Part shown: positions 44,595 through 57,274 of the stretch, piece by piece
How positions within the stretch are numbered: the first letter of the stretch is position 1
Layout: each line of letters opens with the position of its first letter
Source of the DNA: Rhizobiales bacterium dw_265
Lineage (GTDB): Bacteria; Pseudomonadota; Alphaproteobacteria; Micropepsales; Micropepsaceae
DNA: 64,000 nucleotides
Assembly (NCBI GenBank): GCA_018449595.1
Contig: JAAVUU010000002.1
Coordinates: 310,001-374,000, forward strand
Reading direction: 5' to 3'
Made by a program: the position numbers and the translations under genes
Notes under the pieces: generated by a model
The model's database searches: none
What the model saw: the letters and a program-made list of their open reading frames with translations, nothing else
Told to the model about the DNA's origin: nothing

Positions 44595-44990
44595 CTAAAA
44601 TGCGGCCCGGACCAGTTTCAGATCATCCACCATACCTGCCGCCTTCTGGCGGTCGGGGTCGGTCTTGGCCGCCACTTCGTCCTCCTGGGCATCCTTGATG
44701 CGCTGGTCCAGCACCGCCAGGTCCATCTCGGTCATGGGAATGGCTTCCTCGGCCAGGACGGTGATCTTGGTGGGGCCGATCTCGGCAAAGCCGCCCTTGA
44801 TGAAATAGCGGTTATCCTTGCCGTCGCGGCTGACGTCGATCATCCCGGCGCGCAGGGTCGAGACCAGGGGGGAATGGCCCGCCATCACGCCCATATAGCC
44901 TTCGGTGCCGGGCACGGTGACCATGTCGGCCTCGCAGGACAGCAGCAGCCGTTCCGGCGAGACCAAGTCGAAGGAAATTTTGTTGGCCAT
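44595..44990 (-). CDS. atpC: ATP synthase F1 epsilon subunit
   Basis: 131 residues. MANKISFDLVSPERLLLSCE, VTVPGTEGYMGVMAGHSPLVS and FIKGGFAEIGPTKITVLAEEA form the N-terminal beta-barrel; the C-terminal helical hairpin is shortened in the usual alphaproteobacterial way. It is the central-stalk subunit that couples and inhibits the F1 motor. Last gene of atpHAGDC; the 95-base gap from atpD holds palindromic repeats. Confidence 0.95.
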   Translation of the reverse strand: MANKISFDLVSPERLLLSCEADMVTVPGTEGYMGVMAGHSPLVSTLRAGMIDVSRDGKDNRYFIKGGFAEIGPTKITVLAEEAIPMTEMDLAVLDQRIKDAQEDEVAAKTDPDRQKAAGMVDDLKLVRAAF

Positions 44991-45009
44991 TCTTCTTTTC
45001 GCCTTTTCG

Positions 45010-45077
45010 TCATGACCCGGCTTGTCCGGGCCATCCAGTTTGTTTCACCTGGGTGGCCCGCTTTTGCGGGCCATGAC
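45010..45077. repeat. Palindromic repeat pair inside the atp operon
   Basis: A stem TGGCCCGC-TTTT-GCGGGCCA (45054-45073), extended by ATGACA, and a second imperfect stem ATGACCCGG...CCGGGCCAT (about 45012-45033) fill the atpD-atpC gap. The shared TCATG/ATGAC edges relate them to the repeats at 13743 and 63631. An mRNA-processing or stabilising role would be typical. Confidence 0.6.
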
Positions 45078-45085
45078 AAGTGGTG

Positions 45086-47429
<2,344 letters not shown>

Positions 47430-47443
47430 CGGCTTTTATGTCC

Positions 47444-48976
<1,533 letters not shown>

Positions 48977-49531
48977 TTAGTGTCCTTTCATGGCCGCGGC
49001 CAAGCTGCCGAGCTTGGTGCGGAGAGACGTGTCAATCATGCGCGAACCCACCTTGACGACCAGGCCGCCGAGCAGGGTGGGATCAATCCGGGTATGCAGG
49101 CGCGGTTCCTTGCCCAGGCGGGACTTCAGGACCGATTTGAGTTCGGCGATTTCGGCGTCGCTGAGGGCGCGGGCGCTGGCGACTTCGGCCTCGGTCTCGC
49201 CGCGCGACTTGGCGACCAGGCGCTCGAATGCAGCGATGATGGCGGTCAGGGCGAACAGGCGGCGCCTGGATGCCAGCAGCAGCACCAGATTGATGGTCAG
49301 GACATTGGCCTCCATCCGGGCCAGGATCGCCTTGAGGGCCCGGGCATGGTCTTCGGCGCTGAACACCGGGGATTTGACCAGGCGGGCCAGGTCGGGGCTG
49401 GTTTCCAGCGCCTTGCGCAGGCTGGCGAGGTCGGCGCTCACCGCGTCCGTCGCCTTCTTGTCCTGGGCCAGTTCGAACATGGCATGGGCATAACGCCCCG
49501 CCAGTCCGCCTTCCGCCATTCCGCTCGCCAT
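48977..49531 (-). CDS. atpH: ATP synthase F1 delta subunit
   Basis: 184 residues. Peripheral stalk subunit linking F1 to F0: AEGGLAGRYAHAMFELAQDK, DLARLVKSPVFSAEDHARAL, RLFALTAIIAAFERLVAKSR and PTLLGGLVVKVGSRMIDTSL are OSCP/delta signatures. First gene of the F1 operon; AAGGGATCAG precedes the start. The F0 genes (atpIBEF) are not in the window, as usual for Alphaproteobacteria. Confidence 0.95.
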   Translation of the reverse strand: MASGMAEGGLAGRYAHAMFELAQDKKATDAVSADLASLRKALETSPDLARLVKSPVFSAEDHARALKAILARMEANVLTINLVLLLASRRRLFALTAIIAAFERLVAKSRGETEAEVASARALSDAEIAELKSVLKSRLGKEPRLHTRIDPTLLGGLVVKVGSRMIDTSLRTKLGSLAAAMKGH

Positions 49532-49716
49532 TCTGATCCCTTGCGGCTTTGGCGCGGAAACGCGCCCTGCAGCCGGTAAAGTTGGATTAAGCTATTGAAT
49601 TAGCTGTTATTTTTTACACCGAACCGAGTCACCCCGGCGATGTGGCTGCCAGTTAGCATGGGCCATGACGGCGACGCAATAATGACCGTCCTGCCAGTGT
49701 GTCACAGGCCAAAAGC

Positions 49717-50475
49717 CTAAATGGCGTGCAGGAACTGAGACAGGTGGATGCGGCTCAACCAGGCCGTCACCGGATGGGCATTGAGATAGTCATAGGAGCC
49801 CAGGTTCAGGTCCGCCCGCGCCATCAGATTCTCCGCCGGGACAAAGCCGACGCCGCCATCCGCGGCCGCCACCCGGCTGTCCAGCGAGTTGTCGCGGTTG
49901 TCGCCCATCATGAAGTAATGCCCCGCCGGCACCACAAAGACCTGGGTATCGTCCAGCGGCCCGTCCCAGCCCGCCTTGAAGATGGGATGGCTGACGCCGC
50001 CGGGCAGGGTCTCGGTAAAGCGGCCGGTCTCGTGAAACTGGCCAGTGCCGTCCTCGACCTTGCCGGTGCCGGCGTCGCTCAGCTTCGCGGTGTGGCCGTT
50101 GATGACCAGGCGGCCATGCACCATCTGGATGCGGTCGCCGGGCAGCCCGATCAGGCGTTTGACATAGGTGACCTTCGGATCGCGCGGCAGGCGGAAGACG
50201 ATGACGTCGCCGCGCCTGGGATTGTGCGCCAGCAACCGTTTCTGCGACGCCGGGCCCAGCGCATACGGCAGGGAATAGCGGCTGTAGCCATAAGCGAACT
50301 TGTTGCCGATCAAGGCGCCGCCGATGGCAATGGTCGGCTGCATCGAGCCGGTCGGCACATAGAAAGGCTGGGCCAAGGCAGTGGTGGCGAAGACCGTCAG
50401 TGCGACCACCATCACGGGTTCGGCCAGCCATTTGATCAGGGCATGAAGGGGGGAGGCAGGCTTTTTCTGGGTCAT
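49717..50475 (-). CDS. lepB: Signal peptidase I
   Basis: 252 residues. An N-terminal membrane anchor (about 17-36, VMVVALTVFATTALAQPF) is followed by box B PTGSMQPT with the nucleophile Ser (about 44), box D YVKRLIGLPGDRIQM with the general-base Lys, and box E MMGDNRDNSLDSR. It cleaves Sec and Tat signal peptides at the periplasmic face. 185 bases lie between its stop and atpH. Divergent from the queD-like gene. Confidence 0.96.
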   Translation of the reverse strand: MTQKKPASPLHALIKWLAEPVMVVALTVFATTALAQPFYVPTGSMQPTIAIGGALIGNKFAYGYSRYSLPYALGPASQKRLLAHNPRRGDVIVFRLPRDPKVTYVKRLIGLPGDRIQMVHGRLVINGHTAKLSDAGTGKVEDGTGQFHETGRFTETLPGGVSHPIFKAGWDGPLDDTQVFVVPAGHYFMMGDNRDNSLDSRVAAADGGVGFVPAENLMARADLNLGSYDYLNAHPVTAWLSRIHLSQFLHAI

Positions 50476-50563
50476 GGCGGTATTCTGCCCCGGAAAGCCG
50501 GGGTTTCAATCCTCTTTTGCGTTAATCCTTGACCCGGCAGGTTCCAGAGAACATATCCCCGCC

Positions 50564-50914
50564 ATGATCGAACTGTCCCAGGAATTCACCTTTGACGCCG
50601 CCCATTTCCTGGACGGCGCGCCGGAATATCGCCGCATGCACGGCCATTCCTTCTATGCCGAGGTGACCCTGCGCGGCGAGCCCGATCCGGCCACCGGCCT
50701 GCTGCGGGATTTCGGTGAAGTGGATGCCGCGCTGAAAGCGATCCGCGAAATCCTGGATCATCGCCTGCTCAACGATATCGAGGGGCTGGGCGCGCCCACC
50801 CTGGAAAATCTCGCCAGGTTCATCTTCACACGCGCCAGGGCGGTCCTGCCGGAAGTGGCGCGGGTGAAACTGCGCCGCCCGTCTTACGGCCAGACCTGCG
50901 TTTACGAGGCGTAA
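50564..50914 (+). CDS. queD: 6-carboxytetrahydropterin synthase-like protein (QueD/PTPS family) lacking usual catalytic residues
   Basis: 116 residues from [20 protein letters not shown]. The zinc histidines are present (FDAAHF and RRMHGHSF). The catalytic Cys that normally precedes the HGH motif by about four residues (CGRLHGHSF in E. coli) is replaced ([10 protein letters not shown]), and the C-terminal Glu of the VKET-type motif appears as [16 protein letters not shown]. It overlaps queF (TAATG), so a queuosine role is likely, either with altered active-site use or as a non-canonical QueD. The symbol is by family and context. Confidence 0.75.
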   Translation: MIELSQEFTFDAAHFLDGAPEYRRMHGHSFYAEVTLRGEPDPATGLLRDFGEVDAALKAIREILDHRLLNDIEGLGAPTLENLARFIFTRARAVLPEVARVKLRRPSYGQTCVYEA

Positions 50915-51366
50915 TGGCCAAGAAACTCACCCAGCTTGGTCAGCATGTGGCGCAACCCACGTCGCCGGATGAAGCCGTGCTGGAAGCGGTGCCCAATCCG
51001 CACCCGGGCAGCGATTATGTGATCCGCTTTACCGCACCGGAATTCACCACCTTGTGCCCCATCACCGGCCAGCCGGATTTCGCCCATTTCGTGATGGACT
51101 ATGTGCCGGCGAGGGCAATCGTGGAATCCAAGTCGCTGAAGCTGTACCTGACCAGCTACCGCAATGTCGGCAGCTTCCATGAAGCCACCACCATCGCCAT
51201 CGCCAAGCGCGTCATCGCGGCGGTCAAGCCGAAATACCTGCGGATCGGCGGCTATTGGTACCCCCGCGGCGGCATTCCGATCGATGTATTCTATCAATAT
51301 GGCAAGGCGCCGTCCGGTGTGTGGCTGCCCGATCCCGGCGTACAGCCATATCGCGGACGCGGCTGA
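50914..51366 (+). CDS. queF: preQ0 reductase (NADPH-dependent 7-cyano-7-deazaguanine reductase)
   Basis: 150 residues, unimodular type. It reduces the nitrile of preQ0 to preQ1 amine. The nucleophile Cys is in [16 protein letters not shown], and [20 protein letters not shown] is the QueF motif that binds substrate and NADPH. Length matches the short-form enzymes of Alphaproteobacteria. Coupled to the queD-like gene by the TAATG overlap; ends five bases before the convergent LigD-polymerase stop. Confidence 0.96.
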   Translation: MAKKLTQLGQHVAQPTSPDEAVLEAVPNPHPGSDYVIRFTAPEFTTLCPITGQPDFAHFVMDYVPARAIVESKSLKLYLTSYRNVGSFHEATTIAIAKRVIAAVKPKYLRIGGYWYPRGGIPIDVFYQYGKAPSGVWLPDPGVQPYRGRG

Positions 51367-51371
51367 CAGTT

Positions 51372-52322
51372 TTATTTCGCCGCCAGCTTTTTCAGGACGG
51401 GCAGCAGCGGTCGCTCGCCCTTGTCGTAGCCGCGCCATGGCTTGCCCCCGGCGAGCAAACCGGGCGCGGTGCGGATGGTGAATTTCTTCGGGTCCAGCCC
51501 CTTCTTCACCTGGCTCCATTCCAGCGGCATCGACACGGTGGCGCCATCGCGGGCGCGGGGGCTCAGCGGCGCCACCGCCGTGGCCATGCGGTCGTTGCGC
51601 AGATAGTCGAGGAAGATTTTTCCCGTCCGTTTGGCCTTGGACATGTTGACCAGATATTTGCCTGGACTGTCCGCCGCCATGCGGGCGCAGATTTCCCGCG
51701 CGACCGCCTTGGCTTCTTTCCAGCCGATGGTTTTTCCGGCGTCGAAGGGCGTCACCACATGCAGCCCCTTGCCGCCGGTGGTCTTGGCGAAGGGCGCCAG
51801 CCCCAAGTCTTCCAGACGCTCCTTCAGTTCCCTGGCCGCCGCGACGCAATCGTCGAAATCCAGGCCGGGCGAGGGGTCCAGATCGAACACAAAGCGCCCC
51901 GGCACTTCGGGTTTATCTGGCGCGCAATTCCAGGGATGCAATTCCAGCCCGCCGGATTGCGCCACCGCCATCAAGGCCTCGATCCTGTCTATCTGCAGAT
52001 AGGGCTTGCGGTCGCCGGCTACCTTGACCTGGGTGAACAGGTCGGATTGTCCGGGCCCGGCGTGGCGCTGGAAGAAATGCTGCTCGCCGTTGATCCCGTC
52101 CGGCGCGCGCACGATGGAGCAGGGCCGCCCCTTGATATGCGGCAGCATCCAGCCGCCGATGGATTCATAATAGCGCGCCAGTTCCAGCTTGGTGACTGGC
52201 TCGCCGTCGCCCGCGTCGGGCCACAGCGCCTTGTCCGGGTGCGAGATGGGGATGTTCATCACCGCGCGCGAACCGGCTTCGGCTTTTGCGGCTTTTGGCG
52301 CGGCCAGCTTTTTCGTCTTCAA
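51372..52322 (-). CDS. Stand-alone LigD-type polymerase/primase domain
   Basis: 316 residues starting at TTG 52322 with GGAG six bases upstream; an ATG at 52259 ([15 protein letters not shown]) is the alternative and loses only a Lys/Ala-rich leader. The AEP-type polymerase domain of LigD is complete: metal-binding [14 protein letters not shown], the nucleotide site [11 protein letters not shown] and [19 protein letters not shown]. No ligase or phosphoesterase domain is attached, and no Ku gene is adjacent. It could serve non-homologous end joining with a LigD encoded elsewhere, or act as a primase/gap filler. Confidence 0.88.
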   Translation of the reverse strand: MKTKKLAAPKAAKAEAGSRAVMNIPISHPDKALWPDAGDGEPVTKLELARYYESIGGWMLPHIKGRPCSIVRAPDGINGEQHFFQRHAGPGQSDLFTQVKVAGDRKPYLQIDRIEALMAVAQSGGLELHPWNCAPDKPEVPGRFVFDLDPSPGLDFDDCVAAARELKERLEDLGLAPFAKTTGGKGLHVVTPFDAGKTIGWKEAKAVAREICARMAADSPGKYLVNMSKAKRTGKIFLDYLRNDRMATAVAPLSPRARDGATVSMPLEWSQVKKGLDPKKFTIRTAPGLLAGGKPWRGYDKGERPLLPVLKKLAAK

Positions 52323-52492
52323 CGGCTACTCCGTCTGCACGTCCCCCGCCGGTTTGCCGGCAGGATAGCCGGTCCCGGCGCGTCCGGCACGGATGTTAAG
52401 CATGTCCCTGCCTTGTCCTTGAACCGCAAGCCCTGGCATTTTAGGGTTATTATGCCGTTGTGCATTTCCACACGGCCTGGGTGGGGGATTTC

Positions 52493-52876
52493 ATGAACGA
52501 CAAGACAGCGGATCGCGATACCGAAGGCACGATCTTCATCGGCGCCGGGGTGGAATTCAAAGGCGACATGGTCGTGCCGGGCTGCGCCTCGGTGGACGGC
52601 AAGTTCGAAGGCACCCTCAAGGCCAAGAGCCTGGTGGTGGGCCAGACCGGCAATGTCTCGGGCCAGATCAGCGTGGAGACCGCCGAGGTGCGCGGCACCG
52701 TCGGCGACAACCTGACCGTGCAGTCCAAGCTGGTGGTACGCGCGACGGGCAGCATTTCCGGCGCGGTCAGCTATGCCCGCATCATGGTGGAAGAGGGCGG
52801 CGAACTGGCCGGCACCATCAACAAGATCGCCCATCCCGAGGCGAATGTGGTGGCGCTCAAGACCGGCGCGGAATAG
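52493..52876 (+). CDS. Bactofilin A
   Basis: 127 residues from MNDKTADRDTEGTIFIGAGV, with GGGGGA upstream; an in-frame GTG at 52460 lacks a ribosome site. Tandem beta-helix turns such as GDMVVPGCASVDGKFEGTLK, LVVGQTGNVSGQISVETAEV and LVVRATGSISGAVSYARIM form the bactofilin fold, which polymerises without nucleotides at membranes to localise cell-wall or polar factors. Short N- and C-terminal tails. Followed 66 bases later by a second bactofilin gene. Confidence 0.9.
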   Translation: MNDKTADRDTEGTIFIGAGVEFKGDMVVPGCASVDGKFEGTLKAKSLVVGQTGNVSGQISVETAEVRGTVGDNLTVQSKLVVRATGSISGAVSYARIMVEEGGELAGTINKIAHPEANVVALKTGAE

Positions 52877-52942
52877 CATCCGCACGGCTCTTATCGCGGT
52901 GGCTTTGGGGCCGCGTCCTTCCGCTTCGCACAGGGTGGCCCG

Positions 52943-53410
52943 GTGATCTACGACTGCTCGCGCATCGTCGTTCCGCAAATGGAAGAGGACGTGGCCGAGT
53001 ATGACTGGGAGAATTTCCCCCCCGGCAAGGTCGCTGGCCGCAGCTTCACCATCATTGACGAAAGCGCCGGCATCGAAGGCAAGCTGATCGCCCGCAGCGC
53101 CTATATCCACGGCCAGATCCAGGGCCTGGTGTTCGCCGAAACCGTGACGGTGGAAAAGACCGGCCGGGTCAGCGGCGTCATCTTCTGCCGCAACCTGATC
53201 GTGTTCGGCAATGTCCGCGCCGATATCGTCTGCGACAACATCTTTGTGCGCCCCGGCGGGGTGCTGTCGGCGATGCTCAAATACCGCAACCTCAAGGTGG
53301 AGCCCGGCGGCTCGGTCGGCGGCAGGTTCGAACGCCGGGTGGTGATCGACGGCAAGCCGCAGCTGACCAGGGCGACGGCGGCCAGCAGGCTCTATTCCGC
53401 GTCGCCATGA
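52943..53410 (+). CDS. Bactofilin-like protein B with N-terminal extension
   Basis: 155 residues starting at GTG. The N-terminal 35 residues (CSRIVVPQMEEDVAEYDWEN) are acidic and not part of the fold. The core beta-helix includes SAGIEGKLIARSAYIHGQIQ, VTVEKTGRVSGVIFCRNLIV and DNIFVRPGGVLSAMLKYRNL. It is diverged from bactofilin A and may co-polymerise or act as an adaptor. It overlaps the next gene by ATGA. Its GTG is not preceded by a strong ribosome site. Confidence 0.8.
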   Translation: MIYDCSRIVVPQMEEDVAEYDWENFPPGKVAGRSFTIIDESAGIEGKLIARSAYIHGQIQGLVFAETVTVEKTGRVSGVIFCRNLIVFGNVRADIVCDNIFVRPGGVLSAMLKYRNLKVEPGGSVGGRFERRVVIDGKPQLTRATAASRLYSASP

Positions 53411-54339
53411 ACCCTACCCTGTGGACGGGGCTGGGCGCGGGCCTGCTGGCGGGCGCGCTGTGGGGGCTGGTGTTCATCGCCCCGAACCTGACGCCCGATT
53501 TCACATCGCCGCAGATGTCCGCCGCCCGCTACCTGGCCTATGGCGGCATCGCGCTGGCGCTGGCCTTGCCGCGCTGGCGCGGGATGACCGCGGGGCTCAC
53601 GCGCGCCGACTGGATGACGCTGCTGTGGCTGGGGCTGGCGGGCAATATCGTTTACTATGTGGCCTTGGCGCTGGGTGTGGTGCTTGCCGGCGCGGCGGAG
53701 ACGTCCCTGATCGTCGGGCTGCTGCCGGTGGCGGTCGCCGCCATCGGCAGCCGCGACAGCGGCGCGGTGCCGTTTCGCAGGCTGGCGCCGTCGCTGCTGC
53801 TGGCGGTCGCCGGGGTCGGTCTTACCGCCTGGGCGGGGCTGTCGCGCAGCGGCGTCGCTGGCGGCGGCTGGCAGGCGCAGGCGCTGGGCCTTGCCTGCGC
53901 GGCGGTGGCGCTGGGCTGCTGGACCGTGTTCGCGGTCGGCAATTCCCGGGCGCTGCTGCGCCTGCCTGGGGTCTCGGCGCAGGACTGGTCGCTGCTGTTG
54001 GGTGTGGCGACGGGGGCGGAGGCGCTGGTGCTGGCGCCGCCGGCCTTCCTGTTTCCGATGACGCATCACGCGCCCTCGGCCTGGCTGCGCTTCCTCGCGG
54101 TCAGCGTGGCAATCGCCTTTGGCGCTTCGGTGGTGGGCAATGCGCTGTGGAACAGCGCCAGCCGCAAGCTGCCGCTGACCCTGACGGGACAGCTGATCCT
54201 GTTCGAAACCCTGTTTGCGCTGCTCTACAGTTTTGTCTGGGACCGGCGCTGGCCCGGCCTGGTGGAGGTCGCCGCGATCGTGGCGCTGGTGGCGGCGGTC
54301 CTGTGGTGCGCCGCCAGCCACCGCACGCCGCCGGGCTGA
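53407..54339 (+). CDS. DMT-superfamily (EamA) transporter
   Basis: 310 residues with ten predicted transmembrane segments in two EamA repeats (LLAGALWGLVFIAPNLTP, LWLGLAGNIVYYVALALGVV, LLGVATGAEALVLAPPAF, GQLILFETLFALLYSFVW). Likely a drug/metabolite exporter or permease; the substrate cannot be deduced. The ATG overlaps the stop of bactofilin B, so the three genes are probably one operon. Confidence 0.88.
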   Translation: MNPTLWTGLGAGLLAGALWGLVFIAPNLTPDFTSPQMSAARYLAYGGIALALALPRWRGMTAGLTRADWMTLLWLGLAGNIVYYVALALGVVLAGAAETSLIVGLLPVAVAAIGSRDSGAVPFRRLAPSLLLAVAGVGLTAWAGLSRSGVAGGGWQAQALGLACAAVALGCWTVFAVGNSRALLRLPGVSAQDWSLLLGVATGAEALVLAPPAFLFPMTHHAPSAWLRFLAVSVAIAFGASVVGNALWNSASRKLPLTLTGQLILFETLFALLYSFVWDRRWPGLVEVAAIVALVAAVLWCAASHRTPPG

Positions 54340-54351
54340 CCGGCCGCCGGG

Positions 54352-54555
54352 TCAGTCCCGGTCCATCGATCCCGGGCCCAGGGCGCGGTTCCAGCTGTCT
54401 TCCAGATTGATATTCACGGCGATTGCGACGGCGCCGGTCAGGACCGCGGCGACCAGGAAGAAGACAAATATGCGCGGTCCCACCCGCACCCTCGATCGCT
54501 TCCGTCCATCCCGCGGACGGCGGACAATCACGATTTCCGGTTTATATTTTCGCAT
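54352..54555 (-). CDS. Small single-span membrane protein of unknown function
   Basis: 67 residues from MRKYKPEIVIVRRPRDGRKR. A very basic N-terminus (cytoplasmic) is followed by one hydrophobic helix (about 28-47, IFVFFLVAAVLTGAVAIAV) and a short tail ending GPGSMDRD. Family not recognised. It lies between the convergent DMT gene and the TonB receptor gene; the ribosome site is weak and an upstream in-frame extension is possible. Confidence 0.5.
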   Translation of the reverse strand: MRKYKPEIVIVRRPRDGRKRSRVRVGPRIFVFFLVAAVLTGAVAIAVNINLEDSWNRALGPGSMDRD

Positions 54556-54657
54556 GCCAAATGCTCGCACCTGGCGATACCGCGGGCCCGGCGATGGGGA
54601 TTGCCGGACCCGCGGCACGGAAAGCGGCACGCAGCAGCCACTTCCCAACCATGGAAG

Positions 54658-56652
54658 TTAGAGCGCCTGGCGCAACACGATACGGATGTCGCGTCCCGGC
54701 ATCACCACCCCTTCGTCCTTGTTGAAGGCGACCGCGTCGCGCTCGATCTCGTCGGTGAGATTGTGCGCCACCAGGTCGATCTCGAAGCCCGCCAGGTCCG
54801 GGAAGGGCCGGAGCGCCGCATGGGCATCGAGATCGATATAGCCCTCGGTCGGCAACTCGAAGGCGGCAACGCTGTTGCGCGCCCCCACCCCCAGCACCAG
54901 GAAGCCGGCATCGAACATCTTGCTGTTCCAGGTCAGGCCGCCGCCGACCCGCCAGGGCTGGATGCGCGGCACCGCGCCGCCGCCGTTGGAGAAGGTGGCC
55001 TGGACATAATCCGCCAGCATGTTGGCGTTGAGGGTGCCGGACTCGCGCGTCAGGACTGGGGCGTCGGCCTTGCCTTCCATGCCCCAGAAATTGGCGTTGC
55101 GCTGGGCATAGTTGAGTTCCCGCAGGTCGCCGAAATCGCCCGGTCCGCAATCGCCGTCATCGGTGCAGGTCCGCCCGGTGAGGTTGCCGTAGATATAGTG
55201 GTTGAAGTGGGTGCCCCACAGCGAACCCTCGAAATGCACCGTCCCCAGGTTGGCGCGCAGCGTGCCTTCCAGCGAGTTGGCCCGCTCCATCCGCAACGTG
55301 GGATCGCCGGTCTCGAAGGTGTCGGGGCCGTCATGGCCGCCGCGGGCGAACAGTTCGGTCTGGAACGGCACACGCGCGGTGGTGGAGGCGGTCAGGCCCA
55401 GCTTGAGATTGTCGGTGGCGTCCCACAACAGGCCGGCCGAACCGCTGAGCGGCGCGAAGTTGCGCGACGTATAGGCGTCCGATGCCGGGGTGCCGGTGAT
55501 ATGCACCAGTTCGGCGCGGCCCGACGCCTGCAGCTTCAGCTTCGGGGTAAAGGGCACTTCGGTGAAGATATAGCCCGCCTGGGTCTGGGTGATGGTGGGG
55601 AACAGATAGGCGCTGTCGTCGCCCAGCGCCGAATATTCGCGGTTCTGGATCTGGACGCCCAGCGCCGTATTGGCGAAGGGACCCATCGCGTCGAACAGCG
55701 CCTCGACGCGGCCGTCGGCCTCCTTGTTCTTGAAAGTGGAGTCGACGGAATTGTCGGGCTCGTTCTCGGTATGGCGGTACCAGGCATAGCCGCCCTGCAC
55801 ATTGATGGTCTTCAAGGGGCCCAGGCCGATGGCGAAACTGTCGTCGGTCATCAGCTTGGTCTGCTGCATGACGATGTGGGTGGTGTCGCTGGGGATGCCG
55901 TAATTGGCGTTGTAGAGCACCGCCGCCGCGCCCACCCGGCTGTCGCCGAAGAAATAGGAGCCGCCGCCCGAAAGCCCGTCGGTATGGGAATAGGAATTCT
56001 CCTGGGTGCCCAGCGGCGTGTCGTAGTCGGAGGCGCGGCGGATGAAGCCGTCGGCATGGAAGGCGAAGTTGCCGGCGCTGCCGTCCGCCATGGCGCCGAC
56101 CTGGCTGCCCTCGCTGACGCTGTCATAGCTGGCATTGCCTTCGGCGCTGATCGGCTGGCCGGGCAGGGTCAGCGGCACGCGGTTGTTGATGGCGTTGACC
56201 ACGCCGCCGATCGCCTCGCTGCCATAGCGTAGGGCGGCGGCGCCGCGCACCACCTCGATCTTCTGGGTGATCATGGGGTCGATCGGCACGCCATGGTCGG
56301 GGCCGATGTCGGAGACGTCGGAACTGGAAATGCCGTCCTCCAGCACTTTCACGCGGGTCGCGTCCATGCCGCGGATTACGGGGCGGCTGGCGCCGGCGGC
56401 GAAGCCGGTGCCGGCGACGCCGGGCACATCCTTCAGCGCATCGGCCAGGTTGGAACCGCCTTGTTGCAGGATTTCGTCGCGGTCGACCACATCCACGATG
56501 GTGGAGAACTGGTCGGCATTCTCGGCGATGGGGGAGGCGGTGACGACGACGCTTTCCACCCGGCCATTGGGACCGACGGTGGTTTGGGCGAAGGCGGGAA
56601 GGGCGGCGCAGGCGAAAGCAGCCGTGTGCAACAGCAGGGTACGATAGGTCAT
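54658..56652 (-). CDS. TonB-dependent outer-membrane receptor, ZnuD-like
   Basis: 664 residues from MTYRTLLLHTAAFACAALPA with a cleavable signal peptide. The plug domain contains VESVVVTASPIAENADQFST, NLADALKDVPGVAGTGFAA, RPVIRGMDATRVKVLEDGI and VVRGAAALRYGSEAIGGVVN; a beta-barrel of about 500 residues follows. GISSSDVSDIGPDHGVPIDP resembles zinc receptor ZnuD, so zinc or another divalent metal is the suspected ligand; this is inference. The last residues (RIVLRQAL) lack the usual terminal aromatic. It follows a small exported His/Cys-containing protein gene, likely the same transcript. Confidence 0.85.
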   Translation of the reverse strand: MTYRTLLLHTAAFACAALPAFAQTTVGPNGRVESVVVTASPIAENADQFSTIVDVVDRDEILQQGGSNLADALKDVPGVAGTGFAAGASRPVIRGMDATRVKVLEDGISSSDVSDIGPDHGVPIDPMITQKIEVVRGAAALRYGSEAIGGVVNAINNRVPLTLPGQPISAEGNASYDSVSEGSQVGAMADGSAGNFAFHADGFIRRASDYDTPLGTQENSYSHTDGLSGGGSYFFGDSRVGAAAVLYNANYGIPSDTTHIVMQQTKLMTDDSFAIGLGPLKTINVQGGYAWYRHTENEPDNSVDSTFKNKEADGRVEALFDAMGPFANTALGVQIQNREYSALGDDSAYLFPTITQTQAGYIFTEVPFTPKLKLQASGRAELVHITGTPASDAYTSRNFAPLSGSAGLLWDATDNLKLGLTASTTARVPFQTELFARGGHDGPDTFETGDPTLRMERANSLEGTLRANLGTVHFEGSLWGTHFNHYIYGNLTGRTCTDDGDCGPGDFGDLRELNYAQRNANFWGMEGKADAPVLTRESGTLNANMLADYVQATFSNGGGAVPRIQPWRVGGGLTWNSKMFDAGFLVLGVGARNSVAAFELPTEGYIDLDAHAALRPFPDLAGFEIDLVAHNLTDEIERDAVAFNKDEGVVMPGRDIRIVLRQAL

Positions 56653-56763
56653 TTTCTGAACTCCAGGAACACGCTGGCGCATGCGCGAACGTGCCGATTG
56701 ATGGATGAACGGGCGGCGCGCGTTCAGGCGCGTCCGTTTCGTTCAAGCTCTAGATGTGGAAGT

Positions 56764-57129
56764 TCAGTGTTGCGGAGGTCCGCGGATTTCCCAGGCGTGG
56801 GACGCGACGCTTTGAATATGGCGCGCGGTGTCGGCGAGATAGCCGCTGAAGAAGCTGTGAATGGGGATGATGAAGATCAGGGCGTCGGGCGGCACGGCCG
56901 CGCCCGCCAGGAACGCCATCTGGCATTGCGGGCAGCGAACCGGATCGTCGGACGGGGTCGCCGGCTTGTGGTCGTGGGTCAGTTGTCCCGACGCAACAGC
57001 CGGACCCGTTTCGCCAGAGGCATGGATATGAGTCTGGGCGACATAGCTCTGGAAACTGAAGGCGACCAGGCAGACCAGCGTCAGCAGAAAGCGCCGCACG
57101 GAGGCCTGATGCCCCCGCCGCCCAAACAT
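56764..57129 (-). CDS. Small exported protein with His and Cys pairs (DUF2946-like)
   Basis: 121 residues from MFGRRGHQASVRRFLLTLVC. A signal or anchor helix (about 12-28) is followed by AQTHIHASGETG, DHKPATPS and PVRCPQCQMAFLAG, then a hydrophobic stretch (DALIFIIPIHSFFSGYL). Cys-x2-Cys and His residues suggest metal handling. Similar DUF2946-type proteins accompany metal-related TonB receptor genes. Another frame of similar length at 56750-57208 is a shadow: it lacks a signal peptide. The gap of 111 bases to the receptor start is compatible with an operon. Confidence 0.7.
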   Translation of the reverse strand: MFGRRGHQASVRRFLLTLVCLVAFSFQSYVAQTHIHASGETGPAVASGQLTHDHKPATPSDDPVRCPQCQMAFLAGAAVPPDALIFIIPIHSFFSGYLADTARHIQSVASHAWEIRGPPQH

Positions 57130-57258
57130 GCTGTTGATCGCCGCCGACAACGATAAGTCCCCTCGCAAGGGCAGCAGTTTTTGCCTTGGCTCCCGCGATT
57201 GCAAGCAAATCCTGAGGTCTGTCAGCCGCTTGCGGCGACTATGACGCACATTTGTCAA

Positions 57259-57274
57259 TGTTAACGATGTAACA
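57259..57274. promoter_or_regulatory. Candidate metal-regulator palindrome upstream of the receptor operon
   Basis: TGTTA-ACGATG-TAACA (arms 57259-57263 and 57270-57274, spacer six). The arms are the same as those of Zur boxes, whose spacer is usually five, so the fit is imperfect. A TTGACA hexamer lies immediately beside it on the minus strand (57258-57253). It sits 130 bases upstream of the small exported protein. Confidence 0.35.

Noticed and set aside
56750..57208. 152-codon minus-strand frame overlapping the small exported protein
   Set aside because: It lacks a signal peptide and recognisable motifs; the other frame has a signal helix and CPQC/THIH motifs.
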